Part shown: one piece after another, positions 17,307-26,696 of the stretch
How the letters are laid out: every line of letters begins with the position of its first letter
How positions within the stretch are numbered: position 1 is the stretch's first letter
From: Corynebacterium timonense
Lineage (GTDB): Bacteria > Actinomycetota > Actinomycetes > Mycobacteriales > Mycobacteriaceae
Length of the DNA stretch: 64,000 bases
Direction of reading: 5' to 3'
NCBI RefSeq assembly: GCF_900105305.1
Contig: NZ_LT629765.1
Coordinates: 2,294,001-2,358,000 of the forward strand
Notes under the pieces: model-generated
The model's database searches: none
Told to the model about the DNA's origin: nothing
The model's input: the letters and a program-made list of their open reading frames with translations, nothing else
Program-made: the position numbers and the translations under genes

Positions 17307-17979
17307 ATACGGTTGTTTCTACTTCGGTTCGGGGGTTCTCGAGCAGCTCCCCCCCCCAAGCGGCAAGGAAGAACCCGCCGGGCGCGGATGTGGCGGAAAC
17401 GACGAGCAAACGGGGCGTGATCATAGCGGGTTTCCTCTGGGGTGCTTGTGGCTACGGCAGGAATGATGTGGCGCCGGCCGCCGCCGCACGCTTCCCAGGA
17501 TAGGTTTCACGTGAAACGGGGCGACTGTGATGCGATAGCGCACGTGAGGGCCCCCGCAACGCACATGTGGGGACCCATTCTGGGATGCCGCCCGCACACT
17601 GGATCACCTTTGATGTGACGTGCCCAGCGAGAGGAGCGGCGAGCTAGGGGTGCAGGTCTGAATCAGTGCGCTCGAAATCTCGAGCCTTGTGTTTTCGGTT
17701 TCTTCTCGCGTGTTGTGGCTCTATATAATAGCTAGCTTGTAATAAGGTGTGAATAAGATAGGACATAATTCAATGCATGCCCATGGCGCCAGATAGTACA
17801 CGTGACGGAATCGCGGACCTCCGTACAGAAGAAAAATGCCTTCTGGACTGGCGATTCGTCTTTGACGAGCGGTTGATTGGGAGCGGCACTATATTGTCCA
17901 ATTGGTGATCTAGAGATCACTCTCCCGGGAATTTGCAAGGTTTACCCCTGTTCTCAGCTGCATCCACGATTGGAGAAAC
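17307..17979. other. non-coding/decayed stretch upstream of the phosphatase gene
   Basis: No gene that I can support. It contains a run of nine C residues (about 17349-17357), a parS core (17504-17517), and then an AT-richer segment from about 17690 with TATAAT at 17724-17729 that may belong to a promoter. The base composition changes here from the GC-rich backbone to the lower-GC island that follows. Confidence 0.55.
17504..17517. other. parS-like site, 3 of 3
   Basis: Perfect 14-bp palindrome GTTTCACGTGAAAC, the core of the parS consensus; the outermost T/A pair of the 16-mer is replaced by G and G. It is intergenic, about 200 bp beyond the IS481-type element and 2.9 kb from the parS in arsO. 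Confidence 0.82.
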
Positions 17980-20190
17980 ATGCGTAAATTCAGCGGCGCA
18001 TTTGTCATTTCCCTTGCCGCGGCCGTGATCGCACAGAATGCTTCCGTCAGTTCTGCACAGGTTGCAGACTATTCGGCGGAGTTCTCTGCGCGGACAACCC
18101 CATCGTTCACAGGTTCCAACACGTCGTACGCCAACTCTAACGAGGCCTCAAAGCTTTCCACGGAGCTGCAAGAAGCGCCAGACGGTTTTGAGCCATCGTA
18201 CTCTGCACTTTTTGCTCGTCACGGGTCCCGCACCTCAAGCGATTCGGGATACTACGACAGGCTAATCAACGGCCTTGAAGCTGCTGGACGGGTGGACTTC
18301 TTTGGTGGAGCTCCCACTCGAACTGAGCTGGGCAAAGAGATCGAGGATCACCTCCGCCAGCTTCGGCAGCTCCACGATCAGATCGGCGGAGGAAACCTTA
18401 CGGGCCTTGGCCGTGAAGAATCCCGTGAACTCGCGGATAGTTTTGCTGAAAGGAATCGAGAGCTCCTTTCGGATAGTGAAGCCAAGCTGCGTCTAGAAGC
18501 CTCCACAAAAGGGCGCTCAATTGAGACGGGCGAGATTTTCGCACAACAGTTGATTGCCCATCGATTCGTCGTTGCACAGATTCCTGATAGGGCAACACAA
18601 AACAAAGAAGTCTTGCAAAACCAAGATGTCCCCGAGTCACCAGCTCAGCAGCGTCGGGAAGCTTACCTGCAGACGGATCCGGGTTACCAGGCTGTGAAGG
18701 GCATCCCGGAAAACTGGACAGCAGAAGTTCAGCCGTATGCGAATGCTGTATTTGAGCAGCTGCAAGGCTCGCGCAAGCCCTCTTTTTATGGGTACTGCGG
18801 CGGGCGCGCCAGAGATCTGTTTGAGGCGCGTGCATTCTCAGAATTGATGTCGGTTGAACGAGAAGCAGCTGGTGTCGGACCGTTCCCCGCTATTCCCGGG
18901 GCAGAGGACATGTACCGGTCCGTGCAGCAGTGCACCGCAATTGACGAATTCTATAAGCGCGGCGTCGGGTTGGAAGGGCAGGACCACTCGAACGCAAATG
19001 GCTTACCTCTTCTCAACCAGATTTTCGCGGGGATCGACGCCTCCGAAAACAACGAAGAGGTTGGGCAGCTTCTTTTCAGCCACAACGAGATTCTGACCCC
19101 GTTCAACGCCGTTCTTGCTATCCCGGAGATTGGTGCGAATCAGAAATTCCGCCCGGGCGAGCTGTTTAACTATGAGACCTATCCGGTTCTTAACCAGGCG
19201 CAGTCGGACCCGATGATGGGGAACATTGAATGGAATGTTTTCAAGCATGAGAACGGAACTCGGTTGGTGCGTATGCAACACAATGAACGGGCCGTACATT
19301 TTGGCCGTTCGTGCAAACCGATCAATGAAGAGTTTGACTACTTCTATCTTTACGAAGATTTGAAGGCCTGTTTGCCGGATGCGGGTCAAAGCATCCCATC
19401 CGAGGACGAGTTGTCTAAAGCGCGAAAACTCTTGCAGGAAGCGCTGAGCGAGGAAGAACTGATTCAAATTGTTTCGGTCATAGAGAACGAGGACGGTTCG
19501 ACCACGTTGAAGCTTTCGAACGGGCAGGTAGTCACGGTTCCGCCGAACAGGCAAATCGTGGGGACGGAAGAAACCGGGAGCGCGGTGATCATTAAGTTGA
19601 GTGATGGCTCGGTGATCGAGATCGCTAAGGGCCCCAAGGGTGAACCCGGTGAGCAGGGCCCCAAGGGTGAACCCGGTGAGCAGGGCCCCAAGGGCGAACC
19701 CGGTGAGCAGGGCCCCAAGGGCGAACCCGGTGAGCAGGGCCCCAAGGGCGAACCCGGTGAGCAGGGCCCCAAGGGCGAACCCGGTGAGCAGGGCCCCAAG
19801 GGCGAGCAAGGCGAACCGTCTAGGATCGTTGCCCAAGGGGTCGATGGTGAAGGCAATACAGTGCTGACTTTCTCGGATGGCACCGTTGTCACCATCCCAA
19901 GCGGGGCATTGTCGATCGAGCGACAGTATCTCGACTCCGAGGGGAATACGGTGGTCGAGTTTTCGAACGGCCAGAAGATCGTTATTGCTTCACCCGCCCC
20001 GAGCAAGAGCAGCTCGGGATCGTCGTGGTCGGATTCCTCCTCTTTGACCGCCGTGGGTTCTTCAGCGTTCGCTGCTGGTGGTGTGGTAGTTGCTTTTGTG
20101 CTGGCCATTGCGGCAGTTGTCGGGGGTTTGCTGGGCATTATTCCGCTGGCTCCTCCGATTCAGTCTTTAATTGATCTCGTACAGCGGTAG
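17980..20190 (+). CDS. secreted histidine acid phosphatase (phytase/MINPP-like) with collagen-like stalk
   Basis: 736-aa surface or secreted enzyme. Signal peptide ends near VSSAQ (residue 27). The histidine phosphatase branch-2 domain has the catalytic ARHGSRTSS motif (Arg80, His81, Arg84) and the late acid motif as SHNEILTPFN (His368-Asn-Glu370), as in multiple-inositol-polyphosphate phosphatases and phytases. Two short repeat modules ('DGSTTLKLSNGQVVTVP', 'SGSAVIIKLSDGSVIEIA') precede 21 Gly-X-Y triplets at residues 551-613, followed by two more DG[T/N] modules, a Ser-rich linker and a C-terminal membrane segment (about 700-722). Likely role: release of phosphate from inositol phosphates at the cell surface. 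No LPXTG is visible. Lower GC than neighbours suggests acquisition. Confidence 0.9.
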   Translation: MRKFSGAFVISLAAAVIAQNASVSSAQVADYSAEFSARTTPSFTGSNTSYANSNEASKLSTELQEAPDGFEPSYSALFARHGSRTSSDSGYYDRLINGLEAAGRVDFFGGAPTRTELGKEIEDHLRQLRQLHDQIGGGNLTGLGREESRELADSFAERNRELLSDSEAKLRLEASTKGRSIETGEIFAQQLIAHRFVVAQIPDRATQNKEVLQNQDVPESPAQQRREAYLQTDPGYQAVKGIPENWTAEVQPYANAVFEQLQGSRKPSFYGYCGGRARDLFEARAFSELMSVEREAAGVGPFPAIPGAEDMYRSVQQCTAIDEFYKRGVGLEGQDHSNANGLPLLNQIFAGIDASENNEEVGQLLFSHNEILTPFNAVLAIPEIGANQKFRPGELFNYETYPVLNQAQSDPMMGNIEWNVFKHENGTRLVRMQHNERAVHFGRSCKPINEEFDYFYLYEDLKACLPDAGQSIPSEDELSKARKLLQEALSEEELIQIVSVIENEDGSTTLKLSNGQVVTVPPNRQIVGTEETGSAVIIKLSDGSVIEIAKGPKGEPGEQGPKGEPGEQGPKGEPGEQGPKGEPGEQGPKGEPGEQGPKGEPGEQGPKGEQGEPSRIVAQGVDGEGNTVLTFSDGTVVTIPSGALSIERQYLDSEGNTVVEFSNGQKIVIASPAPSKSSSGSSWSDSSSLTAVGSSAFAAGGVVVAFVLAIAAVVGGLLGIIPLAPPIQSLIDLVQR
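19630..19818 (+). repeat. 27-bp in-frame repeats encoding collagen-like GPKGEPGEQ units
   Basis: Seven tandem 27-bp units, the first six coding GPKGEPGEQ and the last GPKGEQGEP, form 21 uninterrupted Gly-X-Y triplets. Units are nearly identical in DNA (differences such as GGT/GGC at the same codon), so copy number could change by slippage or recombination without losing frame. Confidence 0.93.
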
Positions 20191-20530
20191 GGCGGCTTTC
20201 TGAGTCTCCTTCACTGCACTCCTAAGCGGATTCCATTACAGCTGGGCTTTTCCCCGGCACCGAGTGTTTGGTAGGAGGAGCAGGAACCAGTCGCTCTGAG
20301 CGCGACGGAGCCGCCGCTATGCGCGCGGCCGTAAGGAATGCCGTGGAGCTAGGGCGCGATCCGGGGTGGAATCACCCTTAGGGGCGCGTCTTAGTTCATT
20401 GCGAGCATCCTGCCGGACTTTTGGTCGTCGGCTGTGCTTTTCTACCACGGCACGGAGATTCGGCCTCGACGGCCCCCGCCGATGTCGCTCAACCCCAAAC
20501 GCGCGCGCTCGATGCGACATAATCATCTTT
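20191..20530. other. 340-bp intergenic stretch before the type ISP gene
   Basis: No gene supported. An upstream in-frame extension of the restriction gene (from 20366) has low-complexity Arg-rich content and no ribosome site, so I treat it as non-coding. A CATAAT hexamer at 20518-20523 lies 7 nt before the ATG at 20531 and may be the -10 of a leaderless promoter. Confidence 0.5.
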
Positions 20531-23500
20531 ATGTCATACTTTGCAGAAGTGCTTGAGCAGCTCCGCGAGAACCAGCCGCAGGCTAAGTACGGGATTGCCT
20601 TTGAGAAGTTGATGGTCAATTTCTTCCGCACCTCCCCCTCCCTGGCGGAGCAGTTCGATGAGGTGTGCCGGTGGGCGGACTGGCGCTATAACGGGGGCCT
20701 CGCGGACACGGGGATCGACATTGTGGCGCACCGCAAGGACGATGACACGTGGGTTGCCATCCAGGCAAAGTTCTACAAGCCGAACACGAGCATCCACAAA
20801 GCGCACATCGATTCCTTCTTTGAGGCTTCGGGGCAGTCCTTCGAAACGGAGAAGGGGCGCGAGCATTTCTCGCACCGGTACATCATTGCAACGACGGACA
20901 AGTGGTCAAAGAACGCGGAGGCGGCGCTGGCAAACCAGGTGATTGAGACCAGCCGCATCGGCATGGCCGACATTGCGGCGGCACCGGTGAACTGGGATGT
21001 GGTCTTCCCCGGCTCCGAGATGCAGATCAACCTGACCCGCAAGGAGGCATTCATGCCGCGCAAGCACCAGGCCGAGGCGATCGAGAGCGTTGTGGGCGGG
21101 TTTGAGGCACACGACCGCGGCAAGCTGATCATGGCGTGCGGTACGGGTAAGACGTTCACCGCGCTGCGCCTCGCGGAGCAGATGGCGGAGAACAACGGCG
21201 GGAAGGCGCGCGTTCTCTTCCTCGTGCCGTCGATCGCGTTGTTGTCGCAGACGCTGCGTGAATGGACGGCGCAAGCGACGATGGAGATGCGCAGCTTCGC
21301 GGTGTGCTCGGACACGAAGGCCAGCCGGGCGGCGGAGGATATCGCCCCGTATGACCTTGAGGTTCCCGTCTCCACCAGTGGCGGCAAGCTCGCGGAGATC
21401 TTCGCCAGCGGCAAGCACGCGAAGGGCCTGCATGTCGTCTTTTCTACCTACCAGTCCCTGCCCGCGGTCCACGACGCGCAGCAAGAGGGCCTGGAGGCCT
21501 TCGACCTGGTCATTTGCGATGAGGCTCACCGCACCACCGGTGTGACGCTGGCCGGCGAGGACGCCTCGAACTTCGTGCGTGTCCACGATGGGGCGTACAT
21601 CGAGGCGACCAAGCGCCTCTATATGACGGCGACGCCGAGGCTTTTCGACGACGCCGTCAAGGGCAAGGCCGCCGACCACTCCGCGGAGCTCGCCTCGATG
21701 GACGATGAATCTATCTACGGCCCCGAGTTCCACCGCCTCGGCTTCGGCGAGGCCGTGGAGCGGGGCCTGTTGACGGACTACAAGGTGTTGGTCATGACGG
21801 TCGACGAGGACGTCGCCGCAGAAGCACTTGCCCACTCCCCCAACGATCTGGTCAATCTCACCACCGCCTCCGCGATCATCGGCGCGTGGAACGCACTGGC
21901 CAAGCGTTCGGGCAAGCTGCAGGGCGGCAAGGACGGCTTCGAGGTCGGGGCGGCGCCGATGCAGCGTACCGTCGCTTTTGCGAAGGACATCAGGCATTCC
22001 CAGCAGATCGCCGATGCGTTCCCCACCCTCGTCTCGGCGCACCAGGAGATGCTGCGCCAGCACGCCGAACCCGGCGAGGCCAGCCTGCACAACATCGACC
22101 TGTCTGTCTCCGCGCAGCACGTCGACGGCACGATGAACGCCCTCGAGCGCTCCAACAAGATCACCTGGCTCGAGGCGGACATCCCGGCCACCGAATCGCG
22201 TGTGCTCACTAACGCGCGCTGCCTTTCCGAAGGCGTGGACGTTCCTGGCCTGGATTCGGTGATCTTCTTCAACCCGCGCAACTCCATGGTGGACGTCGTG
22301 CAGTCCGTGGGCCGCGTGATGCGCAAGGCCGAGGGCAAGGACTACGGCTACATCATTTTGCCGGTCGCGGTGCCCCCGGGGGTCAGCCCTTCGCAGGCGT
22401 TGAATGATAACGCCCGGTTCAAGGTGGTGTGGCAGATCCTGAACGCCCTGCGCGCCCACGATGATCGCTTCAACGCCAAGATCAACTCCATCGCGCTCAA
22501 CGAGGGCGACGCGACGAAGCTGCCCATCGACGCCGACCACGTGGATACGCCGAAGAAGAAACTCGACGCCAGCGACGCGGCGCCCGCCGACAGGGCGCCG
22601 GATGAGGACGTCGCAAAGCAAGTTGCGCTGTTCTCGTTGGAGCAGTGGCAGGAGGCGATCTACACCAAGCTCGTGGACAAGGTGGGCACGCGCACCTACT
22701 GGGAGGACTGGGCCGACGATGTCGCAACCATCGCGCAGTCGCACATCACCCGCATCAAGGCTTTGCTTAACGACGCCAACCCGGCGCTCACCACAGAGTT
22801 CACGCGCTTCGTCGAGGGGCTGCGCGGGAACCTCAACGACTCGATCACCGAGGACGAGGCAATCAGCATGCTCTCGCAGCACCTCATCACCGCCCCGGTG
22901 TTCGACGCCCTCTTCGAGGGGCACTCCTTCACCCAACACAACCCCGTCGCCCAGGTCATGCAGCGCATGACCGACGCCCTCGAGGCCGCGCACCTGGAGA
23001 CCGAAACGGAGTCGCTGGAGAAGTTCTACGAATCGGTGCGTGTGCGCGCCTCGGAGGTCTCCAGCGCCTCCGGGAAGCAGCAGGTGATCAAGGAGCTGTA
23101 CGAGCGCTTCTTCCAGAAGGCCTTCAAGAAGCAGGCCGAGTCCCTCGGCATCGTCTACACCCCGGTGGAGATCGTGGACTTCATCCTCCGCGCCACCGAC
23201 GACCTCTCCCGCGCCCACTTCGGCAAGGGGCTAAGCGACGAAGGCGTGTGCATCCTCGACCCCTTCGCCGGCACCTCCACGTTCACGGTGCGCCTGCTGC
23301 AGTCCGGTTTGATCCGCTCGGAGGACATGGCGCGCAAGTACGCGAGCGAGCTTTTTGCCACGGAGATCATGCTGCTGGCCTACTACGTCTCGGCCGTGAA
23401 CATCGAGACCACGTACAACGCGCTGCTCGCAGAGGAAGCGACCCGCAACGGGGAACCCGCACCGGACTACGTGCCCTTCTCCAACATCGCGCTCGCCGAT

Positions 23501-25498
23501 ACGTTCCAGATCCACGAGGACGGCGACATCCCCGACCTGCAGATTTTCCGCGAGAATAACGCCACCATCGAGCGGCAGAAGAAGGCCCCGATCAACGTGG
23601 TGATTGGCAACCCGCCCTACTCCGCCGGCCAAAAATCCGCCAACGACCTCAACGCGAACCTGAAGTACCCGAGCCTGGACGCGCGCATCGCGGAGACCTA
23701 CGCTGCGCACTCGACAGCCACGAACAAGAACTCGCTCTACGACTCCTACCTCCGAGCCTTCCGCTGGGCCACCGACCGCATCGGTGACCAGGGCGTCGTC
23801 GCGTTCGTTTCCAACGGCGGCTGGATCGACGGCAACACCGGCGACGGGGTTCGTCTCTCGATGGCTGAGGACTTCACGGATCTGTATGTGTTCAACCTGC
23901 GGGGCAACCAGCGCACCGCAGGCGAGCAATCCCGCAAAGAGGGCGGAAAGGTCTTCGGCTCAGGTTCGCGCAATACCGTGGCCATCACGATCGGTATCAA
24001 AGACCCGGAAAAATCGGGCTTCCAGCTGCACTACCGGGACATCGGTGACTACCTTCCGGCCGAGGAAAAGCTCCGCATCGTGTCTGTGTCCAGCATCGAG
24101 AGCATCGACTGGCAGGACATTACCCCGAACAGTGAGGGCGACTGGATCAACCAGCGCTCGGAAGAGTTTGCAACGTGGCCGGTGATCGGTGAGAAGAAGG
24201 GTGTCTCGACGACGTTCTTCACGACCTTCTCCCGTGGATTATCGACGGCCCGAGACGCCTGGGCATATTCGTTCTCCCGAGATGCGCTGCTTGAGAACCT
24301 TGAGACACTGACCGACACCTACGCGGAGGCGACCGCTGAACTCCATAAGTGGGCCAATCAAAAAGGGGTCACGAAACCGACGGAGGCGGATGTCACGACG
24401 TTTCTGCAGCAGAACCTGCAGTTTGCGGACACCGCCAAAATCTCATGGAACCGGACCTTAAAGAATCTTGCTGCGAAAGGCACCACGATCAACGTAGACC
24501 CGCAGCGGGTCTACTCCTCGCTCTATCGTCCTTTTGCCGGTCAGCGGGCGTACTTCGACCAGGCCTTGAACGACATGGTTTACCAGCTGCCAACGATGTT
24601 CCCGACGCCGGCTCATCGAAATATCGGATTCCTAGTCTCAGCGGCGGCAGCATCGGCTCCTTTTACTTCACTCGGCAGCGTACTTCTCCCCGATCTAGTA
24701 TCAGTTGCAGGCGCGGGAAATCCCGGCCAGTTCTTCCCCCGCTTCACCTGGTCACGCCTCGACGCCGATGGTGGGTTGTTCGGTGAGGGGGACGTCGCTA
24801 AGCACAGCTCGGAGACGAGCATCTACGGCGAGATCGGTGAGGTCGTTGACGGGTACGTGCGCGTGGACAACGTCACCGAGGAGATCAAGGGAATCTACCG
24901 GGATGCGCTCGGTGCGGACATCACGGGCGATGACATCTTCCACTTCGTGTACGGCAAGCTGCACGATCCCGCGTACCGCACCAAGTACGCGGCGGATCTG
25001 AAGAAGATGCTGCCGCACATCGAGACGCCGACGGATCGGGCGGAGTTCGACAGGTTCTCTGCTGCGGGCAAGGAGCTGATGGGTCTGCACGTGGAGTACG
25101 AGTCCGTGGAGCCGTGGCCGCTCGATGTCCAGGTCAAGGGCGATGAGGCCGACCGCGAGACGTGGCGCGTGACCAAGATGCGGTGGGCTAAGCGCAAGGA
25201 CCCGGAGACCGGCAAGGGCGTCAACGATGTGACCACGCTGATCTACAACCCGAAGGTGACCATTAGCGGCATTCCCGCCGAGGCGGAGGAGTATATGCTG
25301 GGCTCGCGCAGCGCCCTGGCGTGGATCGTCGACCGCTACCAGGTGAAGAAGGACAAGGCCTCCGGCATTGTCAACGACCCGAACGACTGGGCCGACGAAG
25401 TGGGCAACCCGCGCTACATCGTGGACCTGATCGGGCGCGTCACGCGCGTGGCGGTTGAGACGGTGCGAATCGTGGATGGGTTGGGCGGAAACGGCTGA
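20531..25498 (+). CDS. single-polypeptide type ISP restriction-modification enzyme (LlaGI/LlaBIII-like)
   Basis: 1655-aa protein combining all activities of a type ISP system. N-terminal Mrr-like nuclease: Asp63 in DTGIDIVAH and Gln78-Ala-Lys80 in VAIQAKFY. Superfamily-2 helicase/translocase: Walker A CGTGKT (203-208) and DEAH (330-333), with a later SVGRVMRKAEG arginine motif. Gamma-class N6-adenine methyltransferase: SAM motif ILDPFAGTSTF (Asp910) and NPPY (1027-1030). The remaining 500 or so residues should hold the target-recognition domain. Length is close to LlaGI (about 1.6 kb residues). It protects the cell's own sites by methylation and cuts unmodified DNA after translocation. Start ATG at 20531; nothing suggests frameshift. 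Confidence 0.93.
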   Translation: MSYFAEVLEQLRENQPQAKYGIAFEKLMVNFFRTSPSLAEQFDEVCRWADWRYNGGLADTGIDIVAHRKDDDTWVAIQAKFYKPNTSIHKAHIDSFFEASGQSFETEKGREHFSHRYIIATTDKWSKNAEAALANQVIETSRIGMADIAAAPVNWDVVFPGSEMQINLTRKEAFMPRKHQAEAIESVVGGFEAHDRGKLIMACGTGKTFTALRLAEQMAENNGGKARVLFLVPSIALLSQTLREWTAQATMEMRSFAVCSDTKASRAAEDIAPYDLEVPVSTSGGKLAEIFASGKHAKGLHVVFSTYQSLPAVHDAQQEGLEAFDLVICDEAHRTTGVTLAGEDASNFVRVHDGAYIEATKRLYMTATPRLFDDAVKGKAADHSAELASMDDESIYGPEFHRLGFGEAVERGLLTDYKVLVMTVDEDVAAEALAHSPNDLVNLTTASAIIGAWNALAKRSGKLQGGKDGFEVGAAPMQRTVAFAKDIRHSQQIADAFPTLVSAHQEMLRQHAEPGEASLHNIDLSVSAQHVDGTMNALERSNKITWLEADIPATESRVLTNARCLSEGVDVPGLDSVIFFNPRNSMVDVVQSVGRVMRKAEGKDYGYIILPVAVPPGVSPSQALNDNARFKVVWQILNALRAHDDRFNAKINSIALNEGDATKLPIDADHVDTPKKKLDASDAAPADRAPDEDVAKQVALFSLEQWQEAIYTKLVDKVGTRTYWEDWADDVATIAQSHITRIKALLNDANPALTTEFTRFVEGLRGNLNDSITEDEAISMLSQHLITAPVFDALFEGHSFTQHNPVAQVMQRMTDALEAAHLETETESLEKFYESVRVRASEVSSASGKQQVIKELYERFFQKAFKKQAESLGIVYTPVEIVDFILRATDDLSRAHFGKGLSDEGVCILDPFAGTSTFTVRLLQSGLIRSEDMARKYASELFATEIMLLAYYVSAVNIETTYNALLAEEATRNGEPAPDYVPFSNIALADTFQIHEDGDIPDLQIFRENNATIERQKKAPINVVIGNPPYSAGQKSANDLNANLKYPSLDARIAETYAAHSTATNKNSLYDSYLRAFRWATDRIGDQGVVAFVSNGGWIDGNTGDGVRLSMAEDFTDLYVFNLRGNQRTAGEQSRKEGGKVFGSGSRNTVAITIGIKDPEKSGFQLHYRDIGDYLPAEEKLRIVSVSSIESIDWQDITPNSEGDWINQRSEEFATWPVIGEKKGVSTTFFTTFSRGLSTARDAWAYSFSRDALLENLETLTDTYAEATAELHKWANQKGVTKPTEADVTTFLQQNLQFADTAKISWNRTLKNLAAKGTTINVDPQRVYSSLYRPFAGQRAYFDQALNDMVYQLPTMFPTPAHRNIGFLVSAAAASAPFTSLGSVLLPDLVSVAGAGNPGQFFPRFTWSRLDADGGLFGEGDVAKHSSETSIYGEIGEVVDGYVRVDNVTEEIKGIYRDALGADITGDDIFHFVYGKLHDPAYRTKYAADLKKMLPHIETPTDRAEFDRFSAAGKELMGLHVEYESVEPWPLDVQVKGDEADRETWRVTKMRWAKRKDPETGKGVNDVTTLIYNPKVTISGIPAEAEEYMLGSRSALAWIVDRYQVKKDKASGIVNDPNDWADEVGNPRYIVDLIGRVTRVAVETVRIVDGLGGNG

Positions 25499-26008
25499 CG
25501 AGGCGTGGCATCCGACTCCATCTAGTGCGGTTGTTCCTCAGAAGTCTCAATTTCCCGCAGTTGAGGCCAGCGGCGCTCGACAGTGTCGCCATCATTCCTA
25601 TACCCGATGACCTTGAGCTTCTTCCAATACGCGATGTGCACGTAAATGTAGGAGCTGCATTAACCATTGGCTTGGCCCAGGGTACGCGGCCCGGCTTCCG
25701 CAGCTAACAGAAAGACGCACCTAGCCACCGGGATAGAGGTCATCGCAGCCGGCGTGGTTGCCGGGAGGCCTTCGACACCCCGCCGTCGGGTGGATCACCC
25801 GTTTGACTCGGGCCTATAGCACAGGCTGGCCGACGGCGCTCTTAACCAGACTCAACTGCTACCGCCTACTCCTCATTGACGAGGTCGGCTACGTTTCGGC
25901 CGTCGCAAGTGGGCTACTTTTCAAGCGTCGCTAACGGCCATGGTTATGTTATTCCAACCGAAACTCTAGTCCAGCGCCGCTACTAGTCACGGTTAGTAGG
26001 CTAAAGGA
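25499..26008. other. 510-bp non-coding stretch with relics
   Basis: No intact gene. It holds a short relic of an IstB-like ATPase (next entry) and otherwise sequence I cannot assign. A small frame at 25525-25707 has no ribosome site or recognisable motif and is not called. Confidence 0.5.
25857..25934 (+). pseudogene. possible relic of an IS21-type istB ATPase
   Basis: The frame reads CYRLLLIDEVGYVSAVASG and then a stop. LLLIDEVGY is the Walker B block of IstB proteins. Only about 25 codons survive, so this is a tentative call; it shows that an IS21-like element may have been lost between the type ISP and Mrr genes. Confidence 0.4.
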
Positions 26009-26524
26009 GTGGTCGAATCGCTTTCCGCAGATGCCGTCGTTGCTTCTGTATTCAGTGTCCTGACGGTCCTACTTGCACACCGGCTCAATGAGTATAAACC
26101 TCCAACGCAACGCTACATCGCCTCAGTAGAAAAGTTATTTGAGTTTGCAAAATTGTCGAGCCTTGAAAGGCTGGATGCCTATACCCTCGATAACCGAAAG
26201 AGTGCTTATGTACTGCGCATGCACCGGGTCCATGTTCGGGAGATCTTGGAACGAGATTCTTTCGAACTGGCAAAAGCTCTTTACAAGCCCGATAGAGTGC
26301 CTATCGCTATCTTGGCCCTTCAACTCGCCTGTCAAGCCGCCCTTTTTTATATTTGTTACACTACCTCCGCAGGCTGGCTGAAGGTCGTTTGCATCGGTCT
26401 ACTCCTTTTTCAGTCCTATTCCACGGGCAAGTCAATTAATTTGATATTGCGAGTGCGCAAATCTTCCAAAATTAACTCTGCCATGATCGAGCAGGTGCTC
26501 GATCATAAATGGCTAACCTTTTGA
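26009..26524 (+). CDS. small membrane protein of unknown function in the defence island
   Basis: 171-aa protein with a GTG start at 26009. One hydrophobic segment lies near the N-terminus (ADAVVASVFSVLTVLLAHRL), and two more between about residues 98 and 135 (IAILALQLACQAALFYICY; GWLKVVCIGLLLF). Between them is a charged helical region with RMHRVHVREILERDSFELAKAL. I do not recognise the family. It sits between a type ISP enzyme and an Mrr-type nuclease in lower-GC DNA, so a link to defence is possible but only by position. Confidence 0.62.
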   Translation: MVESLSADAVVASVFSVLTVLLAHRLNEYKPPTQRYIASVEKLFEFAKLSSLERLDAYTLDNRKSAYVLRMHRVHVREILERDSFELAKALYKPDRVPIAILALQLACQAALFYICYTTSAGWLKVVCIGLLLFQSYSTGKSINLILRVRKSSKINSAMIEQVLDHKWLTF

Positions 26525-26696
26525 GTGAACCGAAACGAATGAGACAGTTGACGCCAGAACCACGAATTGGCCAAGATCAAATGGTCACGTCCTCATTGGG
26601 CGAGTCGCGGGGACGCTGCCGACTGGGCTACTTTTCACGCGCCGCCATCAAGTCGGACACGCTGCTTTCACGCAATCGGTCTGTCACAATAGGAAG

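Noticed and set aside
17345-17360. Run of nine C residues as a phase-variation switch
   Set aside because: It is not inside a gene I can support, so no frame would be switched.
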